Source: an uncultured Bacteroidota bacterium
Lineage (GTDB): Bacteria; Bacteroidota; Bacteroidia; AKYH767-A; JABDAW01
Assembly (NCBI GenBank): GCA_903911135.1
Contig: CAIWCG010000175.1
Span: 1-35,326, forward strand
Length of the DNA stretch: 35,326 bases
Direction: 5' to 3'
The position numbers were made by a program, and so were the translations under genes. The notes beneath the pieces are model-generated. The model had not been told where the DNA came from. It ran no database searches and saw nothing but the letters and a program-made list of their open reading frames with translations. Positions within the stretch are counted from its first letter, which is position 1, and each line of letters starts with the position of its first letter. Shown here piece after piece: positions 26,274 through 33,949 of the stretch.

Positions 26274-27006
26274 TTATCCTTTTACAAAAATCGGTTCCGA
26301 CAGTTCGCTTATTTGCGTCTTCCCATTTTGCGAAAAGGCATAAACTGCATATTTCACACCAGGTTTCAAACCTTTAAAATGTGAAAACCGTCCCTTCCCG
26401 ATAGAAGTTTTTATCACTATTTGCCCCTTCACCGTCAACTCAATCATCAATTCGTCAACCACCAACGAAATCACCGCACCCGTAGATACTTCCACCATAA
26501 TGATGGTTGTTTTCGAAGGCTTGTAACTCACCCAATTGATGATTTCAACATCTACCTTTCCCGTTCCAACATTTTTCACCTTCAGTTCAGGTGTTTCTGG
26601 GGTGCCTTTCGGAGCATAATCCAGTTTCTGATGCTTTAAATACGACAATAAAATGTTTGTAGCTGCCTCATCTTGAGTAGTTCTGTTTGCAGGTTCGTTA
26701 GCAATCGTTTCAACTAAATCAGAATAGTCGTTTAGCCAGATTTCCCCATCATAAGCTCGATCGAAAATCGCCTTATGATTACCCTCCGTAGGCGTCAAAG
26801 TATGCAAATCAATCGCACTCTGAATAGCCACTCCAGCAGCAGTCCCATTCGTAAAAATTATTGTTGCGATATGCGGATTCTTGAATAACGTTGCCGCCGA
26901 ACCCGTCGCTACCGCCCCATCAATATAGGCCTTTACCTTTGCAGGTCTGGTAATGTTCATGTATTCCGACCTTTTAACCAATGCTTTTTTTAATTCCTAG
27001 TCCCAT
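26274..27006 (-). CDS. Unknown protein with C-terminal fibronectin-like region; probable frameshift near the start
   Basis: The intact frame (26274-26981) gives 235 residues starting at a TTG (MVKRSEYMNITRPAKVKAYI). A much better start, ATG at 27004-27006, reads MGLGIKK and then needs one base fewer in a run of seven A (plus-strand T at 26985-26991) to continue as KALVKRSEYMNITR. The N-terminal half (about 1-120) is helical (IATIIFTNGTAAGVAIQSAI, EAATNILLSYLKHQ) and the C-terminal half (about 130-235) is beta-rich, with GLKPGVKYAVYAFSQNGK like the end of a fibronectin type III domain. No signal peptide is evident. I do not recognise the family. A strong terminator follows. The frameshift may be sequencing error, phase variation or transcriptional slippage. 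Confidence 0.65.
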
Positions 27007-27092
27007 AATTTTTGTTTTTTAATTGTTAATTTATTATTTTTAATGATCATTTAATTCCATGAATAACTTGTAAATCCGGTACTTTCACCAAT

Positions 27093-27260
27093 CCCATGCA
27101 TTTGCTCTTCAATCCCATGCATTTGCCCGCCAAACCCATGCATTGGTCCGCCAATCTCATGCATTTGCCCACCATTCTCAGGCATTTGAACTTCAAACTC
27201 ATGCATTTGCCCGCCATTTCCATGCATTTGAACTTCAATACCAAAAGTTTGCCAAATAAG
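27093..27260. repeat. 21-bp tandem array 7 (7 units + 1 degenerate)
   Basis: Units start every 21 bp from 27093 with the core CCCATGCATTTG, containing the palindrome ATGCAT, followed by a 9-nt half that alternates between CCCGCCAAA-like and AACTTCAAA-like forms. The eighth unit at 27240 is decayed. It sits between the divergent genes starting near 27006 (minus) and 27806 (plus). Confidence 0.92.
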
Positions 27261-27573
27261 CTTAATTCCGACTTCCTCAAGCCCACCCAAACATTCATTA
27301 AAGCTATATTTTTGATTTATCATTCTTCAAATCCGAGTCAAAGGTACAGTTATAAACACATACAAACCAAATTAAATCCCAATCCTATATGTAAATAAAT
27401 TATTCCCCACCTCAAAACAATCCAAAACCAACAAAAAAACAAGCCCCATCCGCCCAAAAACATACATATATATATAGGCACCCATTTTCCACACCATAAT
27501 TACCAGAAACACTTGAGCCATTTTTATTTGAAGCCGTCATCTTCCACCCGCCATAACACACCACCCGTCTCCA
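27261..27573. other. Gene-free AT-rich spacer
   Basis: About 310 bp without a supported gene. A/C-rich on plus (AACAAAAAAACAAG) with a short TA run. Open frames here lack signals and support. Confidence 0.4.
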
Positions 27574-27624
27574 GGCATTAGGCCCGGCCAACCACCAAGC
27601 CCCATGCACACGGGGCTAAGTGCC
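27574..27624 (-). other. Candidate branched RNA/DNA structure
   Basis: Read on minus: GGCACTTAG and CTAATGCC at the ends pair with one bulge. Inside lie CCCCGT/ATGGGG around a GTGC loop and CTTGG/CCGGG around a 7-nt loop, forming a three-way junction in 51 nt. The surrounding 27537-27680 is markedly more GC-rich than its neighbours. It may be a small RNA, a decayed element, or chance. Confidence 0.3.
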
Positions 27625-27737
27625 TTCACAGGAGCTAATATACCACGGCAGGTTGCCCGCCCCATATTCCAATGAATTACCCAAAGCCAAAACACAAGCA
27701 TTCCCGAAAAAAATAAAATAAAAATCTTCATCTTACA

Positions 27738-27767
27738 TTTGCATATTATATTTTTTTTATATATTTG
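27738..27767 (+). promoter_or_regulatory. Bacteroidota-type promoter of the first lipoprotein
   Basis: TTTG at 27738-27741 and TATATTTG at 27760-27767 (TAnnTTTG), 18 nt apart, 38 bp before the ATG. A textbook -33/-7 pair. Confidence 0.75.
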
Positions 27768-27805
27768 CGCCCAGATAAAAAAATTAAACAATTAAATTTA
27801 AAAAA

Positions 27806-28114
27806 ATGAAAAAAGTACTGTCCTTATTAATGGTGGCTGGAATGTTGTCATTCTTTGCCTGTGGTCCTAGCGCAGAAGAAAAAGCTGCAAAAGAAAAAGC
27901 AACTCAAGATTCCATCGCTAGAGTTCAAAAAACAGCTGATTCCTTGAAAGAAGTAGCTGTAAAAGATTCCTTAGACAAAGCTGCAAAAGCAAAAGCAGAA
28001 GCTGATTCTATCGCAAAAGTAGAAGCAGACAAGAAAAATGTTAAACCAGCCTCTAAAGGAAACGCAGCACCAGCAGCTAAACCAGCTTTCAACAAATCTG
28101 GAGCTAGAAAATAA
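27806..28114 (+). CDS. Small Ala/Lys-rich lipoprotein, paralogue 1
   Basis: 102 residues. The lipoprotein signal MKKVLSLLMVAGMLSFFAC ends at Cys19, followed by GPSAEEKAA. The mature part is a charged, alanine-rich helix (KEKATQDSIARVQKTADSL, KAAKAKAEADSIAKVEADK), likely a coiled coil, with a proline/alanine tail ending in FNKSGARK. It resembles the Lpp-like and Ala-rich outer-membrane lipoproteins of Bacteroidota; no function is known to me. It has its own promoter and terminator and a tandem paralogue at 28245. Confidence 0.88.
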   Translation: MKKVLSLLMVAGMLSFFACGPSAEEKAAKEKATQDSIARVQKTADSLKEVAVKDSLDKAAKAKAEADSIAKVEADKKNVKPASKGNAAPAAKPAFNKSGARK

Positions 28115-28130
28115 GAAGTCCTCAATATAA

Positions 28131-28168
28131 AATTAAGGAACTAAAAATTTAGTTCCTTAATTTTTTTT
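28131..28168 (+). terminator. Terminator of lipoprotein paralogue 1
   Basis: ATTAAGGAACTAAA pairs with its reverse-complementary TTTAGTTCCTTAAT and is followed by eight T. It sits 17 bp after the stop. Confidence 0.88.
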
Positions 28169-28174
28169 GGAAGA

Positions 28175-28207
28175 TTTGGTAGATTCAAAAAAAAAGTATT
28201 AGTTTTG
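28175..28207 (+). promoter_or_regulatory. Bacteroidota-type promoter of the second lipoprotein
   Basis: TTTG at 28175-28178 and TAGTTTTG at 28200-28207, 21 nt apart, 37 bp before the ATG. It shares the downstream TTTTGCGCC-like context with the first lipoprotein promoter (ATTTGCGCCC), suggesting the promoter was duplicated with the gene. Confidence 0.72.
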
Positions 28208-28244
28208 CGCCGCATTTTAAAAACAATTAAATATTAAACGAAAA

Positions 28245-28541
28245 ATGAAAAAAGTATTATCATTAATGTTACTAGCTGGAATGTTATCATTCTACGCTTG
28301 TGGACCAAGTGCTGAAGAAAAAGCTGCTGCAGAGAAAGCAAAAGCAGATTCAGCAAAAGCAGCTGACGACGCTGCAAAGGCTGCTAAAGAAGCTGCTACC
28401 CAAGATTCTCTTGCTAAAGTAAAAGCTGCAGAGGATTCAATCGCTAAAGCTAAAGCTGCTGAAGATTCAGCTGCTGCTAAAGCTAAAGGTGGAAAAGGTG
28501 GCAAAATGGCTCCTGCTCCAGCACCAGCTAAAAAGAAGTAA
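28245..28541 (+). CDS. Small Ala/Lys-rich lipoprotein, paralogue 2
   Basis: 98 residues. Signal MKKVLSLMLLAGMLSFYAC with Cys19, then GPSAEEKAA, nearly identical to paralogue 1 over the first 28 residues. The mature helix is even richer in Ala and Lys (KAKADSAKAADDAAKAAKEA, KAAEDSIAKAKAAEDSAA) and ends in PAPAPAKKK. The repeat element is about 11 residues, a heptad-like/hendecad register fitting a long coiled coil that could link outer membrane and cell wall. It is followed by a strong terminator, so it is probably an independently expressed abundant protein. Confidence 0.88.
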   Translation: MKKVLSLMLLAGMLSFYACGPSAEEKAAAEKAKADSAKAADDAAKAAKEAATQDSLAKVKAAEDSIAKAKAAEDSAAAKAKGGKGGKMAPAPAPAKKK

Positions 28542-28578
28542 GAATTCAGTTTCTAACTTTTAATTAAGCTTAAAGATT

Positions 28579-28610
28579 AAAGTCCCGGTCATCCGGGACT
28601 TTTTCTTTTT
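28579..28610 (+). terminator. Terminator of lipoprotein paralogue 2
   Basis: AAAGTCCCGG at 28579-28588, loop TCAT, CCGGGACTTT at 28593-28602, followed by a T-rich tail (TTTCTTTTT). Perfect 10-bp stem. Confidence 0.92.
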
Positions 28611-28616
28611 ATACCA

Positions 28617-28766
28617 CTATGTTTTTTTATTCTTGAAGGACTTATTGTCCAAATCAGGGCTACATTTGTCGCAGTCCTTTGCCTTCGCAGCATTTACCAT
28701 TTTTCTAATCAAATACATGATAGAAAAAATGACCAATATGATTACAATTATTAATTGAATATCCAT
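28617..28766 (-). CDS. FeoB-associated-like small Cys membrane protein
   Basis: 49 residues from the ATG at 28764-28766. One N-terminal membrane helix (IQLIIVIILVIFSIMYLIRK) is followed by a basic turn and KDCDKCSPDLDNK with a Cys-x-x-Cys pair. This resembles the FeoB-associated Cys-rich membrane protein family (Pfam FeoB_associated), but no feoB is in the window, so the functional link is uncertain. A longer frame adds 13 poorly supported residues. It is divergent from the E1 gene starting at 28837. Confidence 0.6.
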   Translation of the reverse strand: MDIQLIIVIILVIFSIMYLIRKMVNAAKAKDCDKCSPDLDNKSFKNKKT

Positions 28767-28836
28767 TTCATTTTTATTTATGCAAAAATACAACAAACTT
28801 TTCAATAATTTTGCACACTCATTAACATAGAAGATT

Positions 28837-30816
28837 ATGAATTACAATAAAAGAGATTACTCGAACGAGTTATTGATTAACTTATACAAAAGCCTATTAA
28901 AGCCAAGAATGATTGAAGAAAAAATGCTGGTTTTGTTGAGGCAAGGAAAAATATCAAAATGGTTTTCAGGAATAGGGCAGGAGGCCATTTCAGTAGGTGT
29001 TGCCAACGCCATGAGAGAAGATGAATACATACTTCCCATGCATCGAAATTTAGGGATATTTACCACCAGAAACATTCCTCTTACCAGATTGTTTTCTCAA
29101 TTTCAAGGAAAAGGAAATGGTTTCACAAAAGGAAGAGATAGGTCCTTTCATATGGGTTCTCAAGAATATAAGATTATTGGAATGATATCTCATCTTGGGC
29201 CACAGATGGGCGTTGCTGATGGTATTGCATTAGGGAATTTATTAAAGAAAAACAAAAAAATTACAACGGTTTTCTCTGGCGATGGTGGTGCAAGTGAAGG
29301 TGATTTTCATGAATCCATAAATGTGGCTGCAGTTTGGAATTTGCCAGTCATTTTTGTGATTGAGAACAACGGTTACGGACTTTCTACACCATCGAATGAG
29401 CAGTTTAAATGCAAGCAGTTCATTGATAAATGTTTAGGCTATGGAATGGAAGGGGTGCAAGTGGATGGCAATAATATTTTGGATGTTTATCAAGCAGTAC
29501 TTGACATATCAGAATCCATGCGAAGCAACCCACGGCCTATAATGCTCGAATGTCTTACGTTCAGGATGAGAGGACACGAGGAGGCATCTGGAACGAAATA
29601 TGTTCCGAAGGAATTATTCGAAGAATGGGGAAAGAAAGATCCAGTTCATAATTATGAATCGTTTTTGTTGAATGAAAATATCTTGAATGAAAACAAGATT
29701 CTGACCATTAGGAATGAGATTAAAATGGAGATAGACGAGGCCGTTACAGTTGCATTCAGCGAAGAAGATGTTAAGGCAAATACCACCAATGAATTAGCTG
29801 ATTTGTATGCACCTTTGACATCAAAATCAATGACTCCAATAAAAAATGACAAGACTGAAAAACGGTTACTTGATGCCATTTCAGACGCTATGAAAATGGC
29901 AATGCAGAAACATGACAACTTAATAATCATGGGGCAGGATATCGCTGAATATGGAGGTGTATTCAAAGCTACTCAAGGCTTCGTTGAAGAGTTTGGGAAG
30001 GATAGAATTCGAAACACTCCTATATGTGAATCCGCCATACTAGGTGCAGGTTTGGGGCTTTCAATCAATGGTTACAAATCCATCATCGAAATGCAGTTTG
30101 CCGACTTTGTTACTTGTGGTTTCAATCAAATCATAAATAACCTTGCAAAGACTCATTATCGTTGGGGCCAAAATGTTGATGTAGTCGTCAGGATGCCTAC
30201 TGGGGCAGGGGTTGGAGCTGGACCTTTTCATTCCCAGTCGAATGAGGCATGGTTTACTCATACTCCTGGTTTGAAGGTGGTTTATCCGGCTTTTCCTTCT
30301 GATGCAAAGGGCCTTTTGTTGGCTGCTATCGAAGACCCTAATCCGGTCATGTTTTTCGAACATAAGGCATTATACAGAAGCATTTCTGAAGAGGTATTTG
30401 ATGATTATTACACCATTGAAATAGGTAAGGCTAACCTGTTGAAAGCAGGAAAAGATGTATCCATCATCACCTATGGTTTCGGTGTACATTGGGCATTGGA
30501 AACACTAAAAAATAATCCAAGCATTTCTGCCGATCTGATTGATCTTAGAACGCTGTTGCCTTGGGATAAGGAGGCTGTAATCAATTCGGTGAAGAAAACT
30601 GGTAGGGCAATCATCTTGCATGAAGACTGTCTGACTGGTGGCATCGGTGGTGAGATTGCTGCCTATATTTCAGAGAATTGTTTTGAATATCTTGATGCCC
30701 CAATTATCCGTTCAGCAAGTTTGGATACCCCTGTTCCGATGTCGGAAGAATTAGAACGTAATTTCTTGCCTAAGGCAAGGTTTGAGCAGCAATTGTTGCA
30801 GTTGTTGGAATATTAA
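28837..30816 (+). CDS. Fused alpha/beta E1 component of a 2-oxoacid dehydrogenase
   Basis: 659 residues. Residues about 1-320 are the alpha subunit, binding thiamine diphosphate: GDG at 148-150 and NN at 177-178 mark the TPP/Mg motif (SGDGGASEGDFHES, FVIENNGYG). Residues about 340-659 are the beta subunit (AILGAGLGLSINGYKSIIEM, MPTGAGVGAGPFHSQSNEAW, VYPAFPSDAKGLLLAAIED, LRTLLPWDKEAV, LHEDCLTGGIGGEI). The two halves are fused, as is common in Bacteroidota. It decarboxylates a 2-oxo acid and passes the acyl group to E2 lipoyl. The branched-chain form (MRGHEEASGTKYVPKELF) is more likely than pyruvate, but the substrate is not settled by sequence; E2 and E3 are elsewhere. Confidence 0.92.
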   Translation: MNYNKRDYSNELLINLYKSLLKPRMIEEKMLVLLRQGKISKWFSGIGQEAISVGVANAMREDEYILPMHRNLGIFTTRNIPLTRLFSQFQGKGNGFTKGRDRSFHMGSQEYKIIGMISHLGPQMGVADGIALGNLLKKNKKITTVFSGDGGASEGDFHESINVAAVWNLPVIFVIENNGYGLSTPSNEQFKCKQFIDKCLGYGMEGVQVDGNNILDVYQAVLDISESMRSNPRPIMLECLTFRMRGHEEASGTKYVPKELFEEWGKKDPVHNYESFLLNENILNENKILTIRNEIKMEIDEAVTVAFSEEDVKANTTNELADLYAPLTSKSMTPIKNDKTEKRLLDAISDAMKMAMQKHDNLIIMGQDIAEYGGVFKATQGFVEEFGKDRIRNTPICESAILGAGLGLSINGYKSIIEMQFADFVTCGFNQIINNLAKTHYRWGQNVDVVVRMPTGAGVGAGPFHSQSNEAWFTHTPGLKVVYPAFPSDAKGLLLAAIEDPNPVMFFEHKALYRSISEEVFDDYYTIEIGKANLLKAGKDVSIITYGFGVHWALETLKNNPSISADLIDLRTLLPWDKEAVINSVKKTGRAIILHEDCLTGGIGGEIAAYISENCFEYLDAPIIRSASLDTPVPMSEELERNFLPKARFEQQLLQLLEY

Positions 30817-30844
30817 AAAGCAAATTCCTCTAAGAGCAAGGAAC

Positions 30845-31312
30845 TTATTTTGTCTTCAAATTGATCGTCATCACGATGGTGGTATCCAAGAAAAGACACT
30901 TGTCCTTGCAGGCCTCATAATCGATTTTTACAGGCACCGTAAATTTCTTTTTATCCTTCACGGCAATCGTTTGTTTGAAGACAGGACTGCCTTTTAGCGT
31001 CAATACTTTTACACCGAAATCCTTGTCGAACGCCTCATCAGCCTTTGGTTCAGAGGTTTTTCCTGCCAAGGTAAAACTGGTCGTTTTAGGGTAGGTAAAA
31101 ACTGTGGCAATGGGACCACCATCCGGAGTAAATTGCGAATAGATATGCCATTCCTTATCAATGTTTGCCGTAAAAACCAAGGTTGCCGAATCGGCTTTCG
31201 TTTGCTCCACCGAACCCACCCATTTGATGGGGCGTTCTTGCTGTTGCGCAAACAAATTCATGGAAATTAAAAGAAAACAAAGGGCTGTGGCAGTTCGATA
31301 AATGGTATTCAT
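30845..31312 (-). CDS. DsbD N-terminal-domain-like periplasmic protein
   Basis: 155 residues with signal peptide (MNTIYRTATALCFLLISMNL, then FAQ). The mature domain resembles the immunoglobulin-like alpha domain of DsbD: WHIYSQFTPDGGPIATVF, and KIDYEACKDKCLFLDTT near the end, with Cys135 and Cys139 in place of the redox pair that receives electrons from the membrane domain. The membrane and thioredoxin domains are absent, so this is a stand-alone version. Such proteins are common in Bacteroidota, sometimes next to full DsbD; here it ends 28 bp from the convergent E1 gene. Confidence 0.82.
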   Translation of the reverse strand: MNTIYRTATALCFLLISMNLFAQQQERPIKWVGSVEQTKADSATLVFTANIDKEWHIYSQFTPDGGPIATVFTYPKTTSFTLAGKTSEPKADEAFDKDFGVKVLTLKGSPVFKQTIAVKDKKKFTVPVKIDYEACKDKCLFLDTTIVMTINLKTK

Positions 31313-31387
31313 TTTTGATTTTTTTATTGGTTATTGTGGTGCCAAATTTAGGAAAATGGAATTAATTGAAGATTAATTCTGATTTGG

Positions 31388-31500
31388 AGCCTATGTTCAG
31401 TTCTCGTATCATGTACGTCCTGCCAGCCACCGATTATCTGCCGCCAACCGCCAAGGCCTTCGTAATGGCAGGATAAGTCTGGGCGTGTCAGGGCTATGTT
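31388..31500 (-). repeat. Structured intergenic element, left inverted copy
   Basis: On the minus strand it reads CATAGCCCTGACACG, a variable GC-rich hairpin region (CTGCC/GGCAG), then GGACGTACATGATACGAGAA (31420-31401) and CATAGGCT. The right copy at 31966-32071 has the same ends in the opposite orientation. Confidence 0.7.
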
Positions 31501-31617
31501 TTGACGGCAGGTGGCTTCGAAATGGCTTTCAGCATATTGGCAAATAAGCTTTAATGAAGTTCAGATTTCCGGTTTTCATTTCATTTTTACGCTATAAAAG
31601 TTAAAATTTTAACAAAT

Positions 31618-31850
31618 CTCTTATTAGAGGATGCCATAAACCGTACAGATTATGCCATCCTCTAATAAGAGAATGGCATAAACTACGCAAATTAGGCCGC
31701 TCTCTTATAAGAGAATGGCCTAAACCATGCAGATTATGCCATCCTCTGATAAGAGAATGGCATAAACCACGCAAATTATGCCATCCTCTGATAAGAGAAT
31801 GGCATAAACTATGCAAATTTTGCCTCTCTCTTATAAGAGAATGGCATGAT
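31618..31850. repeat. 42-bp (2 x 21) hairpin array 8
   Basis: Hairpin centres recur every 42 bp from about 31660 (31702, 31744, 31786, 31828), plus a first copy at 31618. The stem is ATGCCAT...ATGGCAT with inner CTCT-GATA-AGAG or the perfect palindrome CTCTTATAAGAG. The linker is AAACYAYGCAAATT. The words ATGGCAT and ATGCCAT are spaced exactly 21 bp, so the unit is two half-units of 21. In one hairpin the arms are AGGCC (31694-31698) and GGCCT (31717-31721), a compensatory pair of changes. Confidence 0.93.
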
Positions 31851-31965
31851 AAATTGTGAAAAGCACCTAGAAAAACATTCGATTGAACTTAACTGCTGCT
31901 TGATCCTTTATCATTGAAGGGAACATTCTCTTTCTAAAAGCTCTTTCGAGCAACCTGCCAACGAG

Positions 31966-32071
31966 CATAGCCCCGATAGTAGCGGCAGCCCGCTGCTTTG
32001 TTTCGGCAATGGGGATGCAGCGGCTACAGCGGATAGCGGGACGTACATGATACGAGAAGCTGCCATAGGCT
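31966..32071 (+). repeat. Structured intergenic element, right inverted copy
   Basis: CATAGCCCCGATAGTAGCGG, then the stem CCGCTGC...GCAGCGG around TTTGTTTCGGCAATGGGGAT, then GCGGATAGCGGGACGTACAT and GATACGAGAA (to 32058) and CATAGGCTTC. From memory, CCCCGATAG...GGATAGCGGGAC elements are widespread between Bacteroidota genes; their role is not known to me. Confidence 0.75.
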
Positions 32072-32113
32072 TCAAAAAATTATTCTAAAAAAGCAAGTTT
32101 GTGGATGAAAAAA

Positions 32114-33940
32114 CTATTGGTTCAGCCAATAATTCAACATGCAAATTCGCCATACAAAAACGGCTTGAGAATTGTCTCCTGCCTTGTATTTATTGATGAC
32201 GGTATTTAATTTTTGCTGGTTCAACATGGATAGGTTGGTGAAATTGCCATCCAACAGGAACTTTAAAGGACCGCGCAGCCATTTTACTTCGCCTGGGGTG
32301 ACAAAGCCCTTTTTGTCTTTTCTGTTTGCAATTTTTTCGGGAAGCAGGTTGCTCAAGGATTTGCGGAGGATGTATTTGGTTTCGCCGTGATTGATCTTGT
32401 CGAAATCGTTCAATGAAAAGGCAAATTCCACCAGTCGATGGTCGAGAAACGGTACGCGGGATTCGATGGAAAAAGCCATCGAATTCCTGTCTTCGTAATG
32501 CAACAGGTGGGGCAGCGAAGTGTGGAACATGAGTTGGTACAAAAAGTTATTCAATCGGCTGCCAGATTTGGTGTTTAATGAAACTGTATCTCCATCATTC
32601 AAAGGAAGAAAAGGGAAATAATGCTTGTATTCCATTCTGTATAAATCTTCCTCTGATTTCATTCCTGCCAAGATGCTCTTGGCAAAGATATCAGCGGATT
32701 TAGTCATTGAAAACCCTTGCTGCCATTTATGTTCTGACAACACGCCGAGTGCTTTGATGACGTTTAAATTCCTAATAAGTCCACCTATCTGTCTATAAAA
32801 CGAATGCATGTATCCTGCCAAATATTCGTCAGAACCTTGCCCATCAAGAATGACTTTTATCTTTTTGCTGCCAGCCAATTTCATGACAAAATATTGTGAA
32901 ATAGGTGAGGAGCCAGCGATGGGAATATCAGCATGATGAACGATATTCTTGAATTCAGAAGCTATTTCATCATCCGTAGGACTTGCATAATATGGTGTTA
33001 TGTTTTTGCATTGTTTCAAGACTTCGTTCACCCAAGGTCGCTCATCAACGGCATCCATTCCTTCATAATAAACGGTAAATGTTTTAAAAGGAGTTTCAGG
33101 AAATATTTTATTTATTGCACAGGCGATGGAGGAGCTATCCAATCCTCCGCTAAGGCATCCCCCAACTTCTGCATCACTGCGGTTATGTAGCTTGATGCTG
33201 TCGGAAAACAATTCACTGAAACGTGTTTTTTTTTCTACAAAAGATAACGGGGACTTGATATTCAAATCGATATCCCAGTATTTGTAAACATTTACTTTGC
33301 CGTTAAGAAAGTTTAAGTTACAACCTTCTGGCAACACCTTTATCTTTTCAAAATACGTCTCGTCATTATAGGTTATCCATCCTAACTGGAGCCCTCTGTT
33401 GATCTGATTCAAATTTAATTCATTTGAAAAAACAGGAGCCACTTTCAAAGGTTTGTATTCCGAACCAAAATAAAACTTATCACCGGATTGGATATAATAT
33501 AATGGCTTGATGCCGAATCTGTCGCGAGAAGCAAAAAGCTTGCCGCTGGACTTGGTATAGATAACCATTGCCCACATTCCGATAAAATGATTAACACAAG
33601 ATTCGCCATATTCCTTGTATGCAGCTAATATAACTTCGGTGTCTGAAGATGATTTGAATTGATAGCCTTTCTTGATTAATTCTTCCCGAACTTCAATGTA
33701 ATTATAAATCTCACCATTAAAGGTTATGACATAATCTTCAAAGTGCATTGGCTGTTTGCCTCCTTCAGATAAATCAATTATGGAAAGTCGATTATGACCC
33801 AAAGCAACAGGCATCTCAATCCATTTGCCACGTGCATCAGGTCCACGGTAGGCTATGGTTTCAAGCATGTTCTCCAAGAGGGCATCCGCTTGTTCCTTGT
33901 TTTTTAGGGATGGATCTATAAATCCTGCTATTCCACACAT
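32114..33940 (-). CDS. asnB: Asparagine synthase (glutamine-hydrolysing)
   Basis: 608 residues. N-terminal class II glutamine amidotransferase domain: MCGIAGFIDP with catalytic Cys2, then YRGPDARGKW, GHNRLSIIDLSEGGKQPM, VITFNGEIYNY and SRDRFGIKPLYY. The synthetase domain has the PP-loop CLSGGLDSSS (SGGLDSS at 264-270) and RVPFLDHRLVEFAFSLN. It makes asparagine from aspartate, ATP and glutamine. In polysaccharide loci, AsnB-like proteins (WbpS/AsnB type) instead amidate sugar acids or other substrates, and its partner here is wecB, so a role in surface-glycan modification is quite possible. Its start is 9 bp after the wecB stop, so the two are one operon. Confidence 0.93.
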   Translation of the reverse strand: MCGIAGFIDPSLKNKEQADALLENMLETIAYRGPDARGKWIEMPVALGHNRLSIIDLSEGGKQPMHFEDYVITFNGEIYNYIEVREELIKKGYQFKSSSDTEVILAAYKEYGESCVNHFIGMWAMVIYTKSSGKLFASRDRFGIKPLYYIQSGDKFYFGSEYKPLKVAPVFSNELNLNQINRGLQLGWITYNDETYFEKIKVLPEGCNLNFLNGKVNVYKYWDIDLNIKSPLSFVEKKTRFSELFSDSIKLHNRSDAEVGGCLSGGLDSSSIACAINKIFPETPFKTFTVYYEGMDAVDERPWVNEVLKQCKNITPYYASPTDDEIASEFKNIVHHADIPIAGSSPISQYFVMKLAGSKKIKVILDGQGSDEYLAGYMHSFYRQIGGLIRNLNVIKALGVLSEHKWQQGFSMTKSADIFAKSILAGMKSEEDLYRMEYKHYFPFLPLNDGDTVSLNTKSGSRLNNFLYQLMFHTSLPHLLHYEDRNSMAFSIESRVPFLDHRLVEFAFSLNDFDKINHGETKYILRKSLSNLLPEKIANRKDKKGFVTPGEVKWLRGPLKFLLDGNFTNLSMLNQQKLNTVINKYKAGDNSQAVFVWRICMLNYWLNQ

Positions 33941-33949
33941 GGTTCGTTG

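Noticed and set aside
27051-27323. ORFs of 83-100 residues across array 7
   Set aside because: Met/Gly/Gln-rich repeat translations imposed by the array.
27412-27791. Two overlapping minus ORFs (65 and 84 residues) rich in Trp/Gly
   Set aside because: Considered a frameshifted small gene or bacteriocin precursor, but there is no family resemblance and the region is better described as structured GC-rich spacer.
228-31850. CRISPR arrays
   Set aside because: Units are 21 bp with no 25-40 bp conserved repeat and no spacers of CRISPR length, and no cas genes are present. The AddB-like Fe-S nuclease is Cas4-like only in fold.
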